DNA of 31,271 bases, taken from NCBI GenBank assembly GCA_030635465.1, contig DAOVYU010000001.1, positions 1 to 31,271 of the forward strand. Direction: 5' to 3'. The notes below the pieces were generated by a model that saw only the letters and a program-made list of their open reading frames with translations, ran no database searches and had not been told where the DNA came from. The position numbers and the translations under genes were made by a program. This document shows, in pieces, positions 1 to 6,334 of the stretch; position 1 is the first letter of the stretch, and each line of letters begins with the position of its first letter. Source of the DNA: Bacteroidales bacterium (GTDB lineage Bacteria > Bacteroidota > Bacteroidia > Bacteroidales > JAADJA01).

Positions 1-256
1 AATGAACAGCTGTTATTCGACCAGGTTTAGTAAGTCTTGAAATTTCTTTAATCAAATATTCATATTGATCTAAGAATTGTTCCCGAGTTTCACAATTTGA
101 AAAATCATTTTCTGAACTGGAATAGTTGTATAACCCGGCAAATGGAGGTGAATACACACTTAAATCAATACTCTCAGTTTCAAGAGTTGGTAATACATAC
201 ATACAATCACTATTATAAAGTGCGTAATTGTCTTTGATTAATTGTTCTTTTATCAT
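1..256 (-). CDS. DNA methyltransferase, N-terminal part (runs off the window)
   Basis: The first 85 codons of a gene that continues beyond base 1. The start is the ATG at 254-256, one base after the stop of the helicase gene, so the two are co-transcribed. The N-terminus has the layout of small site-specific DNA methyltransferases of the N4-cytosine/N6-adenine group: a region with an NSDC motif near residue 16 (a variant of the phage methylase 'GDC' start), then the catalytic motif IV as VYSPPF around residues 38-43, then a segment ending LTKPGRITAVH, the usual position of the strand after motif IV. SPPF/SPPY rather than DPPY is common in N4-cytosine enzymes. Known role of the family: methyl transfer from S-adenosylmethionine to DNA bases, in phages often to evade host restriction. 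No restriction nuclease is visible nearby. The S-adenosylmethionine-binding FxGxG motif is not in the visible part. Confidence 0.82.
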   Translation of the reverse strand, partial: MIKEQLIKDNYALYNSDCMYVLPTLETESIDLSVYSPPFAGLYNYSSSENDFSNCETREQFLDQYEYLIKEISRLTKPGRITAVH

Positions 257-257
257 T

Positions 258-1622
258 TTATAAAAATTTAGGTAATATTATTTTTTTATCAAATTGTTGA
301 ATTCTCGATTTATAATCTGAATTTATTGAAACATTCAATTTACTGAATAGCTGATTTGATTTTTCTGCTTTTGCAATTAAGCTGTCTAATACCCTTTTTT
401 GACCATCAGAATATATCAGGTCCACTATAACTTCATTCGTTTGACCAAACCTCCAAAAACGTCTTATAGATTGATAATATTGTTCAAACGAAAAGGTAGG
501 AAAATAAGTTGTATGATTGCAATGCTGCCAATTTAAACCGAATGCAGTAATCTTTGGTTTTGTGATAAGCCTATTTATTTGTTTATTGTAAAAAGCTAAA
601 AGTATTTCTTCCTTTTTATCAATATTCATAGACCCTTTTATTTCATGAGCGTTTTTATCGAGTTGGTTTAATAAAGCACTTTCATCATTTCTATTGCACC
701 AATAAACTGAAGTTTTATGATTTTCAGATAATTTAATAGATTTAATACATCGTTCTTCAATAGTAGCTCTACTTTCGGCTAATATTTCTTTCATCGTTTT
801 AGCAACAATATTGAACATTTGATGTTGACCATTAATGATTAATTCTTTATTGTTTTTTATGGAATGATAATTCAAATGTAATTTTGGCAAAATAAATTCC
901 GTATCATCAAATCCTAAATCACTGGGTTTACGCATGGATATGGACCAACTACTAACCCACTCAAAAAAACTTTCGTTTGCATGTCCTTTTAATATCCACT
1001 TGGTGCCTATATTCATTGGGCTAATAGTATCTTCATTATTTGTGAAAAACTTTGTTAGCATGTCTGTATAACCCATATACCCCAATGCTTCTGAACTGGT
1101 CCCTAATTCAATAAAATCATTTGGTGAAGGTGTTGCCGTAAATAAATATCTATATTTTACTTTCTTTAAAAAAGTTGTTATATGCATTCGTATTGCTCCT
1201 TTGAAATTCTTTAAAATCGAACTTTCATCAAGCATAACACAATCAAAATCTGTGTAATCAAAATGTTCTAATCGTTCATAATTACAAACAACTATCTTAG
1301 ATTTGTATTTACCATTTTTAGAATATTCAATATCATCAATTCCAAATTTTTCAGCTTCTTTGATAAATTGAAAAGCAACGGCTAAAGGTGTTATTATCAG
1401 TACTGGCTTATTAAACTTTTCAATGTAATTTTTAGCAATCACCAATTCAATAATGGTTTTGCCTAGGCCGGTATCTAAAAAAACAGCACATCTACCCTTT
1501 TTTATAGCGTATTTTGTAACATATTTTTGAAAATCAAAAAGATAATCAGGAATAAATTTTGGTTCAATTCCGTAATTATTTGAAATGTGTTTTTTGTGTT
1601 CTAAAAATTCTGTGTATTCCAT
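258..1622 (-). CDS. SNF2/DEAD-like superfamily 2 helicase
   Basis: 454 residues with a complete set of SF2 helicase motifs. Walker A reads DTGLGKT at residues 50-56, motif II is LDESS at 131-135 (a DEAH variant), motif III is TATPSPND at about 162-169, and motif VI is QSIRRFWRFGQ at about 384-394, the QxxRRxxRxGQ pattern of SNF2-type and phage-type helicases. The protein is therefore an ATP-dependent DNA translocase or helicase acting in the cytoplasm. It is compact and has no extra DNA-binding domain. It lies one base upstream of a DNA methyltransferase gene; helicase plus methylase pairs are frequent in phage early regions, where they may serve replication or modification. Its ATG is 19 bases after the U-run of a possible attenuator (1641-1691), so its expression may be separable from that of the early genes upstream. 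Confidence 0.88.
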   Translation of the reverse strand: MEYTEFLEHKKHISNNYGIEPKFIPDYLFDFQKYVTKYAIKKGRCAVFLDTGLGKTIIELVIAKNYIEKFNKPVLIITPLAVAFQFIKEAEKFGIDDIEYSKNGKYKSKIVVCNYERLEHFDYTDFDCVMLDESSILKNFKGAIRMHITTFLKKVKYRYLFTATPSPNDFIELGTSSEALGYMGYTDMLTKFFTNNEDTISPMNIGTKWILKGHANESFFEWVSSWSISMRKPSDLGFDDTEFILPKLHLNYHSIKNNKELIINGQHQMFNIVAKTMKEILAESRATIEERCIKSIKLSENHKTSVYWCNRNDESALLNQLDKNAHEIKGSMNIDKKEEILLAFYNKQINRLITKPKITAFGLNWQHCNHTTYFPTFSFEQYYQSIRRFWRFGQTNEVIVDLIYSDGQKRVLDSLIAKAEKSNQLFSKLNVSINSDYKSRIQQFDKKIILPKFL

Positions 1623-1640
1623 ATTTTAATTTAAGGTATT

Positions 1641-1729
1641 AAAAAACCGTACCCGGATTGGCTAAAGTGGAACTGCCTCCCCGAATACGGTAAAATGTTT
1701 TAAACGTTAAAGAGTTCCACGCCATTAAC
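1641..1729 (-). promoter_or_regulatory. Interleaved-helix RNA element: candidate attenuator or pseudoknot terminator before the helicase
   Basis: On the minus strand the sequence at 1691-1681 pairs with 1656-1646 as an 11-bp helix (ACCGTATTCGG with CCGGGTACGGT, two G-U pairs) followed directly by six U (1646-1641), the form of an intrinsic terminator. The 24-nt loop contains AGTTCCAC (1674-1667), which is a perfect complement of GTGGAACT at 1720-1713. That second helix extends to about 12 bp through TGGC (1724-1721) with GCCA past a four-base bulge. A weak 5-bp stem (GTTAA/TTAAC, 1729-1725 and 1710-1706) presents the upstream half in a loop. The two helices interleave, so they either form a pseudoknot or compete as antiterminator and terminator. 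On the plus strand the first helix has two C-A mismatches, so the structure belongs to the minus-strand RNA. Confidence 0.6.
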
Positions 1730-1812
1730 TTTGCTAATTTAATAAATAATATTGAATCATAAAAACATTTATTTCAGTATTTTCAGCCATAGTCTTTTAG
1801 GTGTTGGTTGGG

Positions 1813-1944
1813 TTAATTTTTTTCTTTATACTTTGCATATTCTTCCATCATTTCAGCTACCCAATTATCATTAATTACTTCGTGTTCATTCCAATGATCT
1901 TTCATTGATGGATATTTGTTTTGTAAAAATTCTTTTGCAGTCAT
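1813..1944 (-). CDS. Small acidic hypothetical protein, 43 aa
   Basis: An ORF of 43 codons starting with MTAKEFLQNKYPS at ATG 1942-1944. It is rich in Glu, Lys and Met and ends with EEYAKYKEKN. Small proteins beginning MTAKEFL and ending in an EEYA-type helix are frequent in Bacteroidetes phage and mobile-element early regions, but no function is known to me. It follows the zinc-ribbon-like gene by 11 bases and is the last ORF before the structured RNA element and helicase. Coding is supported by the tight packing and amino-acid composition only. Confidence 0.6.
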   Translation of the reverse strand: MTAKEFLQNKYPSMKDHWNEHEVINDNWVAEMMEEYAKYKEKN

Positions 1945-1955
1945 AATTCTAGTCT

Positions 1956-2135
1956 TTATTGTTGGTTAAATTTTAGTTTTTTCTTTAATTTTTTACAGTT
2001 GTGTTTTATATATTCCCAACGGATAAAAGTATCTCCACAAAAAGGAGGTTGCCATGATTCTTGTTTTCTATGAATAGCTTTTGCTATTGCCTTACCACAT
2101 CCCGGACAAGTTGGTGTTTTTCTATATTTTGCCAT
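1956..2135 (-). CDS. Small zinc-ribbon-like protein, 59 aa
   Basis: 59 codons from ATG 2133-2135. The N-terminus has a CPGCGK knuckle (Cys10 and Cys13), a second half-site PFCG with Cys33, and a distal H-x-C (His45, Cys47) in a WEYIKHNC context; the tail is Lys-rich (KKLKKKLKFNQQ). The spacing fits a single zinc site built from C-x2-C and C/H-C ligands. A basic tail suggests nucleic-acid binding, but this is inference. It sits in a tight string of early small genes, 23 bases after the stop of the 47-aa gene. Confidence 0.65.
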   Translation of the reverse strand: MAKYRKTPTCPGCGKAIAKAIHRKQESWQPPFCGDTFIRWEYIKHNCKKLKKKLKFNQQ

Positions 2136-2158
2136 AATTGTATTGTTTGTTAGTTAAA

Positions 2159-2302
2159 TTAAGGTGTTTGATTTCTTTCCATTAAATATTCCTCTAGCTT
2201 TTCGTAGAAGTTTTCAGGATGTTTAGCTTGTATTTTTTCAACAACCCAAACAGGCATATCATAATCCTTTGCTGTTTGTTCTATAAAATTTTTATTTTCC
2301 AT
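2159..2302 (-). CDS. Hypothetical protein, 47 aa
   Basis: 47 codons from ATG 2300-2302, beginning MENKNFIEQTAKDYDMP and containing WVVEKIQAKHPENFYEKLEEYL. The second half reads as one or two amphipathic helices. No recognised domain. It begins six bases after the stop of the 68-aa gene at 2309, consistent with being part of the early small-gene ladder. Confidence 0.6.
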   Translation of the reverse strand: MENKNFIEQTAKDYDMPVWVVEKIQAKHPENFYEKLEEYLMERNQTP

Positions 2303-2308
2303 AATGTA

Positions 2309-2515
2309 TTATATTAAAGTTGCCTCTATTTTTACATTTGTCATAGTCACGGGGATAGATTCTCCACTATCAGTTTTCATAAAATGACTTTCACAGCTTA
2401 TACTGAATTGCAGATATCCGTATTCGTTTATAATTTTTTGCAACATTTTGCTAATTTCTACTTCAGAATGCACAATGTCAATTCTTAATTCTCTTACACT
2501 TTTATTTTTACTCAT
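2309..2515 (-). CDS. Hypothetical protein, 68 aa
   Basis: 68 codons from ATG 2513-2515. A charged N-terminus (MSKNKSVRELRIDIV) is followed by an amphipathic helix (SEVEISKMLQKIINEYG) and a beta-rich C-terminal half containing SISCES and PVTMTNVKIEATLI. No recognised family. Three bases separate it from the stop of the upstream 64-aa gene, so the two are probably translated from one message. Confidence 0.6.
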   Translation of the reverse strand: MSKNKSVRELRIDIVHSEVEISKMLQKIINEYGYLQFSISCESHFMKTDSGESIPVTMTNVKIEATLI

Positions 2516-2518
2516 AAC

Positions 2519-2713
2519 TTAAAGATTATTTACACATTCAGTTAAATTTCGATATTCCTTTTTCAGTTTCCGTAGCTCTTTTGCATCCATAAAATCATGC
2601 TCCATAAATATAAACAATTTTAATTGCTTTAAATACTCTTGAATCATGTATATATCATCAACATTTAATTCTGTACGTAGATTTCCATTCTGTATTGATG
2701 TGAAGTTTTTCAC
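2519..2713 (-). CDS. Hypothetical helical protein, 64 aa
   Basis: 64 codons that begin with GTG at 2711-2713 (GTG AAA AAC). No ATG lies close downstream in frame until within the helical region, so GTG is the best start. The protein is mostly helical and charged, with YMIQEYLKQLKLF and MDAKELRKLKKEY segments. Six bases separate it from the stop of the upstream 48-aa membrane protein. Function unknown. Confidence 0.55.
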   Translation of the reverse strand: MKNFTSIQNGNLRTELNVDDIYMIQEYLKQLKLFIFMEHDFMDAKELRKLKKEYRNLTECVNNL

Positions 2714-2719
2714 ACTGAT

Positions 2720-2866
2720 TTAATTACTTAATGTTATTATCATCATTCTAATTAGTACATAAATCCAAGCAAATAAAAGACCGAGTACGCACCAAAGGAA
2801 TATTGTAATCGGTAATGGATGTCCTAAAAACTCAATTTCAAATAATCTATCTAAAAATTTTCTCAT
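2720..2866 (-). CDS. Small single-TM membrane protein, 48 aa
   Basis: 48 codons from ATG 2864-2866. A charged N-terminal segment (MRKFLDRLFEIEF) is followed by one strong membrane segment of about 25 residues containing ITIFLWCVLGLLFAWIYVLI and a short tail. The start codon overlaps the stop of the upstream 51-aa gene as ATGA, the classic sign of translational coupling. Probably an inner-membrane peptide of the phage early region; function unknown. Confidence 0.6.
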   Translation of the reverse strand: MRKFLDRLFEIEFLGHPLPITIFLWCVLGLLFAWIYVLIRMMIITLSN

Positions 2867-3018
2867 GCAGATAATTTCTTATTATAACGCTTATCCAATA
2901 TCCTGTTTACCTGAGATAAATGTATTCCGCTTTCATTTGAGATATTAACATTTGAATTATTCTGCAAGATGTCATGCCAGTACAAAACCTCTTCTCTATG
3001 AATCCAGGAATATTTCAT
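2863..3018 (-). CDS. Small hypothetical protein, possible helix-turn-helix, 51 aa
   Basis: 51 codons from ATG 3016-3018. The C-terminal half, SNVNISNESGIHLSQVNRIL, has the spacing of a helix-turn-helix (Ser/Asn cap, Gly-Ile-His turn, then a recognition-like helix) and ends in a basic tail RYNKKLSA. The protein is short for a DNA-binding regulator, so this is a weak inference. It couples by an ATGA overlap to the 48-aa membrane protein downstream. Confidence 0.58.
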   Translation of the reverse strand: MKYSWIHREEVLYWHDILQNNSNVNISNESGIHLSQVNRILDKRYNKKLSA

Positions 3019-3022
3019 TATT

Positions 3023-3286
3023 TTAATTATTGGGGTTTAGTTCTTGTAGATGATTAAGTAAAATTTTACCAATATGTTGAAAAACTGATTCAGGTCTTTT
3101 CCAATTTTTCTCTGCATAATCAACAACATAATCAAACCATTCTGCAAACCATGATGTGTCTTTAATGGATTCTGCTATTTCTATGTATGAATAAATATGA
3201 AATAATTCCCCATGTGAATTGCTATTCAATATTCTCTCAGAATACTTTTCAATTCCTAATTTTTTTAATGCTTCATTGAAGTTCAT
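3023..3286 (-). CDS. Hypothetical protein, 87 aa
   Basis: 87 codons from ATG 3284-3286. Mostly helical; notable segments are MNFNEALKKLGIEKYSE, a HIYSYIEIAESI helix and an aromatic-rich TSWFAEWFDYVVDYAEKNW stretch. No transmembrane span or catalytic motif is evident and the family is not recognised. Four bases separate its stop from the next small gene. Confidence 0.65.
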   Translation of the reverse strand: MNFNEALKKLGIEKYSERILNSNSHGELFHIYSYIEIAESIKDTSWFAEWFDYVVDYAEKNWKRPESVFQHIGKILLNHLQELNPNN

Positions 3287-3296
3287 GTCTTATTAT

Positions 3297-3470
3297 TTAC
3301 ACTTTAATTAGATTGTAATGTTTATCCCCGTTTCCCCAATTTCCACCTGTACAATTAATTTTACCATATAGAGCTAAACGTTTTGCAATTAAATAATCCA
3401 TTTGCCTAACCAACTTACTATTTTTGGTAATGAATGCTTTTTTTTCGGATTTAATTGTTATTTCTATCAT
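3297..3470 (-). CDS. Small basic hypothetical protein, 57 aa
   Basis: 57 codons from ATG 3468-3470, overlapping the stop of the YqaJ-like nuclease gene as ATGA, so likely translationally coupled to it. The protein is Lys-rich (MIEITIKSEKKAFITKNSK) and ends GGNWGNGDKHYNLIKV. The coupling to a recombination nuclease suggests a role in DNA metabolism, but nothing in the sequence shows this directly. Confidence 0.6.
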   Translation of the reverse strand: MIEITIKSEKKAFITKNSKLVRQMDYLIAKRLALYGKINCTGGNWGNGDKHYNLIKV

Positions 3471-4219
3471 GATTTTATAATCTGTATTTCATTCAACAAT
3501 AAATTAGCCTTCTCCATTCGTTCTGTTAATAAGTTCTTGTCATGTTCCGGTACCTCAAAAGTAAACTTATTAACATTTTTGTAATAACCATCATCAGCAA
3601 TCCAATGTAGGTCATTTATTGGCTTTTCTGTAATGAATCTAAATTTCCATGGATCCAGATCATTGCGTTCAAGGATATTCGTATCTTCAATCAATTCCCG
3701 TATTTTTTCCAATTCAGATTTGTATGGCATGTACGTAATAGCCTCACCAATATCTACCTGGTGTATGATACAATTAGAAATTATCTGCCAGTATTCCTCA
3801 GCAAAATCCTTCCTGAATGCTTGTAAATCTCCTTTCAATAAACAATCTGTATATTGAGCAAACTTTTTACGTTCATAACATTTGGCTTCTGAAATCATAG
3901 TCCTAGCAACAATAAAATCAGTTGAACCACTCCAATACTTACCTATTTCGGGATCCGGATGTAAAAAGGTGTCTTTACATGCATGCTTATACTCAAACCC
4001 TAGATGAGCCTCAAACAAAATTATTTCCATAATAGAACCCCACGCAATAGACTGTGAATAGGCCCCAACATCCAAACAAGACCCAATACGTTTTTCAATC
4101 TTTTTTTCTTCAATGTAAGTAATCGCAGGAGCCCCAAACCCATACATACCTTTTCCGGTTTTTAATAGCTTAGAAGCCTTTGAAGAAGTGAAATGAGCCA
4201 TTCTTTTACCATTATTCAT
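3467..4219 (-). CDS. YqaJ/lambda-exonuclease-like recombinase (PD-(D/E)XK nuclease)
   Basis: 250 residues with the motif series of YqaJ-type viral exonucleases: W60-G61 with Glu65 (WGSIME), Asp101 in a GSTDFI strand, and the E-x-K pair Glu111/Lys113 in ISEAKCY, which together make the metal-binding PD-(D/E)XK centre. An EEYWQIISNC helix near 141-150 matches the conserved Tyr/Gln helix after the core. Known role: 5'-3' digestion of double-stranded DNA ends to leave 3' single strands for an annealing protein. The recT gene is immediately upstream with an 8-bp overlap (4212-4219), so the two form a standard phage exonuclease plus annealase pair. ATG 4217-4219 is chosen; a second Met (residue 7, MAHFTSS) is a possible alternative start. 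Confidence 0.88.
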   Translation of the reverse strand: MNNGKRMAHFTSSKASKLLKTGKGMYGFGAPAITYIEEKKIEKRIGSCLDVGAYSQSIAWGSIMEIILFEAHLGFEYKHACKDTFLHPDPEIGKYWSGSTDFIVARTMISEAKCYERKKFAQYTDCLLKGDLQAFRKDFAEEYWQIISNCIIHQVDIGEAITYMPYKSELEKIRELIEDTNILERNDLDPWKFRFITEKPINDLHWIADDGYYKNVNKFTFEVPEHDKNLLTERMEKANLLLNEIQIIKS

Positions 4220-4958
4220 CTTTTGGAAGTTTAGATTGTAAATGTCGTAATACCTTAGCGTATGAGGACGTTTCTTTTTGGTCTACAATCCTTTGAAAAT
4301 TTAAGCTATCTTCTTCTTCTATATGAACATTCTCATTTTCCAATAATTCATTGATTTCCTTTAATTGGCTTTCGTGAATGTTCTCATTGATATTTGAAAT
4401 GTCAATTATTTCCTCAACTGAATGCATGCCTTTTAGAATATCCGGGGCATACAATCTACCGAAAAATGATGCTGATCGATATTGGAACATTAATTCCGGC
4501 ATGGTTTTCCATTTAGAACCTAATTTATCCAACCATCCTTCAGCTTTTACCATGGTCCAGTTAACCAAAGGTCCAACTAACATTTCCCCGGATTCCAAAT
4601 CTTTTGCAATAGCTCTACAGCCGTATTCATTTGTTTTAGGCTCACCCTCAAATTTAAATCTCAAAGGACTAAATCTACCACATGAATTCAATACTGCTAT
4701 TATAAATGCAGATGACCAGGAAGGTTTCCCTTTGATCACATCTAAATTTTGCATTACCATGAATGCAGAAACGCCAATTCTATTAGCCATCTCAAGGGCA
4801 ATCATGGTATTAGGTATATTATTCCTATATGCTGTTGGCACCAATTCTGCTTTTGAAAGTGCAGAGGCTATTCTTTGACCATCTTCGAATGCTTTAATAT
4901 TTGAAAATATAGATGCACTACTCGGTGTTACTTTCTGTAACTTGTTTTCGTCTTCCAT
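4212..4958 (-). CDS. recT: RecT-family single-strand annealing protein
   Basis: 248 residues with the RecT core: an N-terminal helix with FEDGQRIASALSKAELVP, the conserved NTMIALEMANRIG segment, VMQNLDVIKGKPSWSSAFI, and the C-terminal KWKTMPELMFQYRSASFFGRLYAPD block. RecT proteins coat single-stranded DNA and promote annealing and strand exchange, working with a 5'-3' exonuclease; the YqaJ-like nuclease is the next gene downstream and overlaps it by 8 bp. The acidic C-terminal tail (NENIHESQLKEINELLENE) is typical of the less conserved region that may bind the partner. Likely expressed early, from the promoter at 6167-6197. Confidence 0.9.
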   Translation of the reverse strand: MEDENKLQKVTPSSASIFSNIKAFEDGQRIASALSKAELVPTAYRNNIPNTMIALEMANRIGVSAFMVMQNLDVIKGKPSWSSAFIIAVLNSCGRFSPLRFKFEGEPKTNEYGCRAIAKDLESGEMLVGPLVNWTMVKAEGWLDKLGSKWKTMPELMFQYRSASFFGRLYAPDILKGMHSVEEIIDISNINENIHESQLKEINELLENENVHIEEEDSLNFQRIVDQKETSSYAKVLRHLQSKLPKDE

Positions 4959-4981
4959 GTTTGTTACTTGTTTTAAAGTTG

Positions 4982-5338
4982 TTATTTGTTAGTAGGGGTT
5001 ATTAATTTTGACGCAATAGCACTACATTGTTCATCAATTTTACGCTCCAATAACCATTGAACTATTGCCACTCGTTTATTTTTTTCATCCAATCGTATAT
5101 GTTTTATAGGAAGCCACATATAATCAACATCATAATGTTCCATATTGAGTGGAGCTACTTGAATAGCTAATTTAATTAATATTGCTTTAGCGGTCCTTCG
5201 TTTTATATCATCATAAGGTAAAGAATTTAAAGGCACACCGTCTTTTACCGTTTGTTCAACACCATCATGTATAGATAATGTAGAATCTAAATGTTGTTCA
5301 AACATATCATTAGCGTGCATATTTGCATATTCTCCCAT
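4982..5338 (-). CDS. Hypothetical protein, 118 aa
   Basis: 118 codons from ATG 5336-5338. Contains an SIHDGVEQTVKDGVPL segment, a helix DIKRRTAKAILIKLAIQ and a C-terminal helix RVAIVQWLLERKIDEQC. No recognised domain, signal peptide or TM span. Its place directly upstream of recT suggests it belongs to the recombination/replication operon. Two bases separate it from the stop of the gene before it. Confidence 0.65.
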   Translation of the reverse strand: MGEYANMHANDMFEQHLDSTLSIHDGVEQTVKDGVPLNSLPYDDIKRRTAKAILIKLAIQVAPLNMEHYDVDYMWLPIKHIRLDEKNKRVAIVQWLLERKIDEQCSAIASKLITPTNK

Positions 5339-5340
5339 AA

Positions 5341-5547
5341 TTACTTATTTTTATTTATTAAATCCACCCATTGTTTATTACCGATTTCAACCATTAATTC
5401 AGAGAATGAAGGTGCTGTTATTTCTTCAACTGATTCACATCTCGTTCTATCTAAATAATGTGTTTTAACTGATAAAACTTTTTTAAGTAAACAAGTCCAA
5501 ACTCCTTCGGATTTAGTTATTGATATTATATGATCACCTTTATCCAT
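5341..5547 (-). CDS. Hypothetical protein, 68 aa
   Basis: 68 codons from ATG 5545-5547 (MDKGDHIISITKSEG). An in-frame TTG at 5554-5556 would add three residues, but the ATG overlaps the stop of the XRE gene by 8 bp and is the more likely start. The protein looks small and beta-rich, with GVWTCLLKKVLSVKTHY and PSFSELMVEIGNKQWVDLI segments. Family not recognised. Confidence 0.6.
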   Translation of the reverse strand: MDKGDHIISITKSEGVWTCLLKKVLSVKTHYLDRTRCESVEEITAPSFSELMVEIGNKQWVDLINKNK

Positions 5548-5785
5548 CTTTTTCAATTAAAAAGTCCTCAATTTGACAATCACCAATCTCAGCAAGTATC
5601 TTTAATTTATCAATAAGTTTTGGCGTTTTTCTACCTTTCCAATCACAAAGATTCTGTTTTGTAGACCCTACCATTTCAGCTATTCTTTTACGGTCCATGG
5701 GTAATAGTTCAGGATGATCAGCATTGTAAAAACCAATCACAATATCTACATCAATAATGTAGGTTTTTTCTGTATTGTCTGACAT
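5540..5785 (-). CDS. XRE/Cro-CI-type helix-turn-helix regulator, 81 aa
   Basis: 81 residues with a Cro/CI-type helix-turn-helix at about 30-52: MDRKRIAEMVGSTKQNLCDW, where RKRIAEMVG is the first helix and STKQNLCDWK the recognition helix, followed by GRKTPKLIDKLKILAEIG, the supporting helix. There is no C-terminal peptidase or dimerisation domain, so it is Cro-like rather than a CI repressor. It is the third gene from the early promoter. A palindrome at 6271-6283 upstream is a candidate binding site. It overlaps the 68-aa gene downstream by 8 bp and the membrane-protein gene upstream by 40 bp. Confidence 0.78.
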   Translation of the reverse strand: MSDNTEKTYIIDVDIVIGFYNADHPELLPMDRKRIAEMVGSTKQNLCDWKGRKTPKLIDKLKILAEIGDCQIEDFLIEKDG

Positions 5786-5991
5786 ATATTAATTTTTAAA
5801 TTATAATTCAATAAGTTTTCTTTAATGGAGTAGTACACAAAATAAATAATGATTACAGGTACCCCAAATATTAAAATTTGCAACCAATAAAAGTATAGTA
5901 ATACAGGAATAATACCATACATCAATACCCAGGCTGACAAAAAACCAGCCCAAAAACATATCAATAATATTTCCTTTAAATCGGTGTGCAA
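5746..5991 (-). CDS. Small membrane protein with two TM segments, 81 aa
   Basis: 81 codons starting at TTG 5989-5991, one base after the stop of the preceding gene; no ATG occurs before the first membrane segment, so a non-ATG start is needed. Two hydrophobic stretches, ILLICFWAGFLSAWVLMYG and IIPVLLYFYWLQILIFGVPV, run into a third (IIIYFVYY). The last 13 codons overlap the XRE gene in another frame by 40 bp. Such an overlap and weak start make this less certain than its neighbours, but the hydrophobic pattern is not random-looking. Function unknown. Confidence 0.5.
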   Translation of the reverse strand: MHTDLKEILLICFWAGFLSAWVLMYGIIPVLLYFYWLQILIFGVPVIIIYFVYYSIKENLLNYNLKINICQTIQKKPTLLM

Positions 5992-5992
5992 A

Positions 5993-6139
5993 TCAATTCA
6001 TTGATAGATAAAAGTACAATTCTTTACTCGTGTTTCTACATTCGAATTCAGCCCAAGAAACATTATCCATTTTAAATATCTCAAACCTCATTGGCTTTAG
6101 TATATTATGGTTGTTAATAAGTTCTTTTCGAGAGTACAT
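5993..6139 (-). CDS. First gene of the early operon: hypothetical protein, 48 aa
   Basis: 48 codons starting at ATG 6137-6139 (MYSRKELINNHNILK), ending SKELYFYLSMN. The reading frame is open further upstream to 6277, but that part contains a terminator hairpin and the early promoter, so the internal ATG about 20 bases after the predicted transcription start is the credible one. Composition is charged and soluble; no domain recognised. As first product of the early transcript it may be a host-takeover peptide, which is only a positional inference. Confidence 0.55.
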   Translation of the reverse strand: MYSRKELINNHNILKPMRFEIFKMDNVSWAEFECRNTSKELYFYLSMN

Positions 6140-6166
6140 ATCATTATTTTTAAACGTTTGTTGTGT

Positions 6167-6197
6167 CAAATGTACGTATTTTTTTTTACAATACAAA
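6167..6197 (-). promoter_or_regulatory. Early promoter of Bacteroidetes type
   Basis: On the minus strand TTTG (6197-6194) is separated by exactly 19 bases from TACATTTG (6174-6167), matching the Bacteroidetes vegetative pattern TTTG-n19-TAnnTTTG in both boxes and spacing. Transcription should start near 6160, about 20 bases before the ATG of the 48-aa gene. It lies just after an intrinsic terminator, so it insulates the early operon from upstream transcription. Confidence 0.8.
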
Positions 6198-6216
6198 TTT
6201 ATTTGTTTTATTTTAA

Positions 6217-6250
6217 CAAAAAGAAACCCCCAATTGAGAGTTGAGGGTTT
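6217..6250 (-). terminator. Intrinsic terminator between the small-RNA region and the early operon
   Basis: Minus-strand hairpin AAACCCTCAA (6250-6241), 7-nt loop, TTGGGGGTTT (6233-6224): ten paired positions with one G-U, followed by CTTTTTG. The U-rich side is on the minus strand. Confidence 0.75.
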
Positions 6251-6270
6251 AAAATGTAACAAACATTTTG

Positions 6271-6301
6271 CATACAAAGTATGTATACCATTGCAAATAT
6301 A
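6271..6301 (-). promoter_or_regulatory. Candidate operator palindrome with adjacent TAnnTTTG box
   Basis: CATAC-AAA-GTATG at 6271-6283 is a perfect 5-bp inverted repeat with a 3-base centre, overlapping a second short palindrome GTATAC. Ten bases upstream on the minus strand TATATTTG (6301-6294) fits the TAnnTTTG box, though the -33 region is poor. The layout (box, then palindrome at the predicted start site) fits a regulated promoter, perhaps a target of the XRE protein. A transcript from here would run into the terminator at 6217-6250 after about 60 bases. Confidence 0.35.
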
Positions 6302-6334
6302 AGATTAAATTATTAAAGTTCGTAAATAAATGAA

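Noticed and set aside
1734..1790. 18-codon ORF (MAENTEINV...) and a 28-codon ORF (MAWNSLT...) next to it
   Set aside because: Very short, no upstream signal; the second is made by the structured RNA element itself.
4378..4878. Plus-strand open frame of 166 codons opposite recT
   Set aside because: recT on the minus strand is a certain gene with recognisable family motifs; the plus-strand product shows no domain and is a mirror of its codon pattern.
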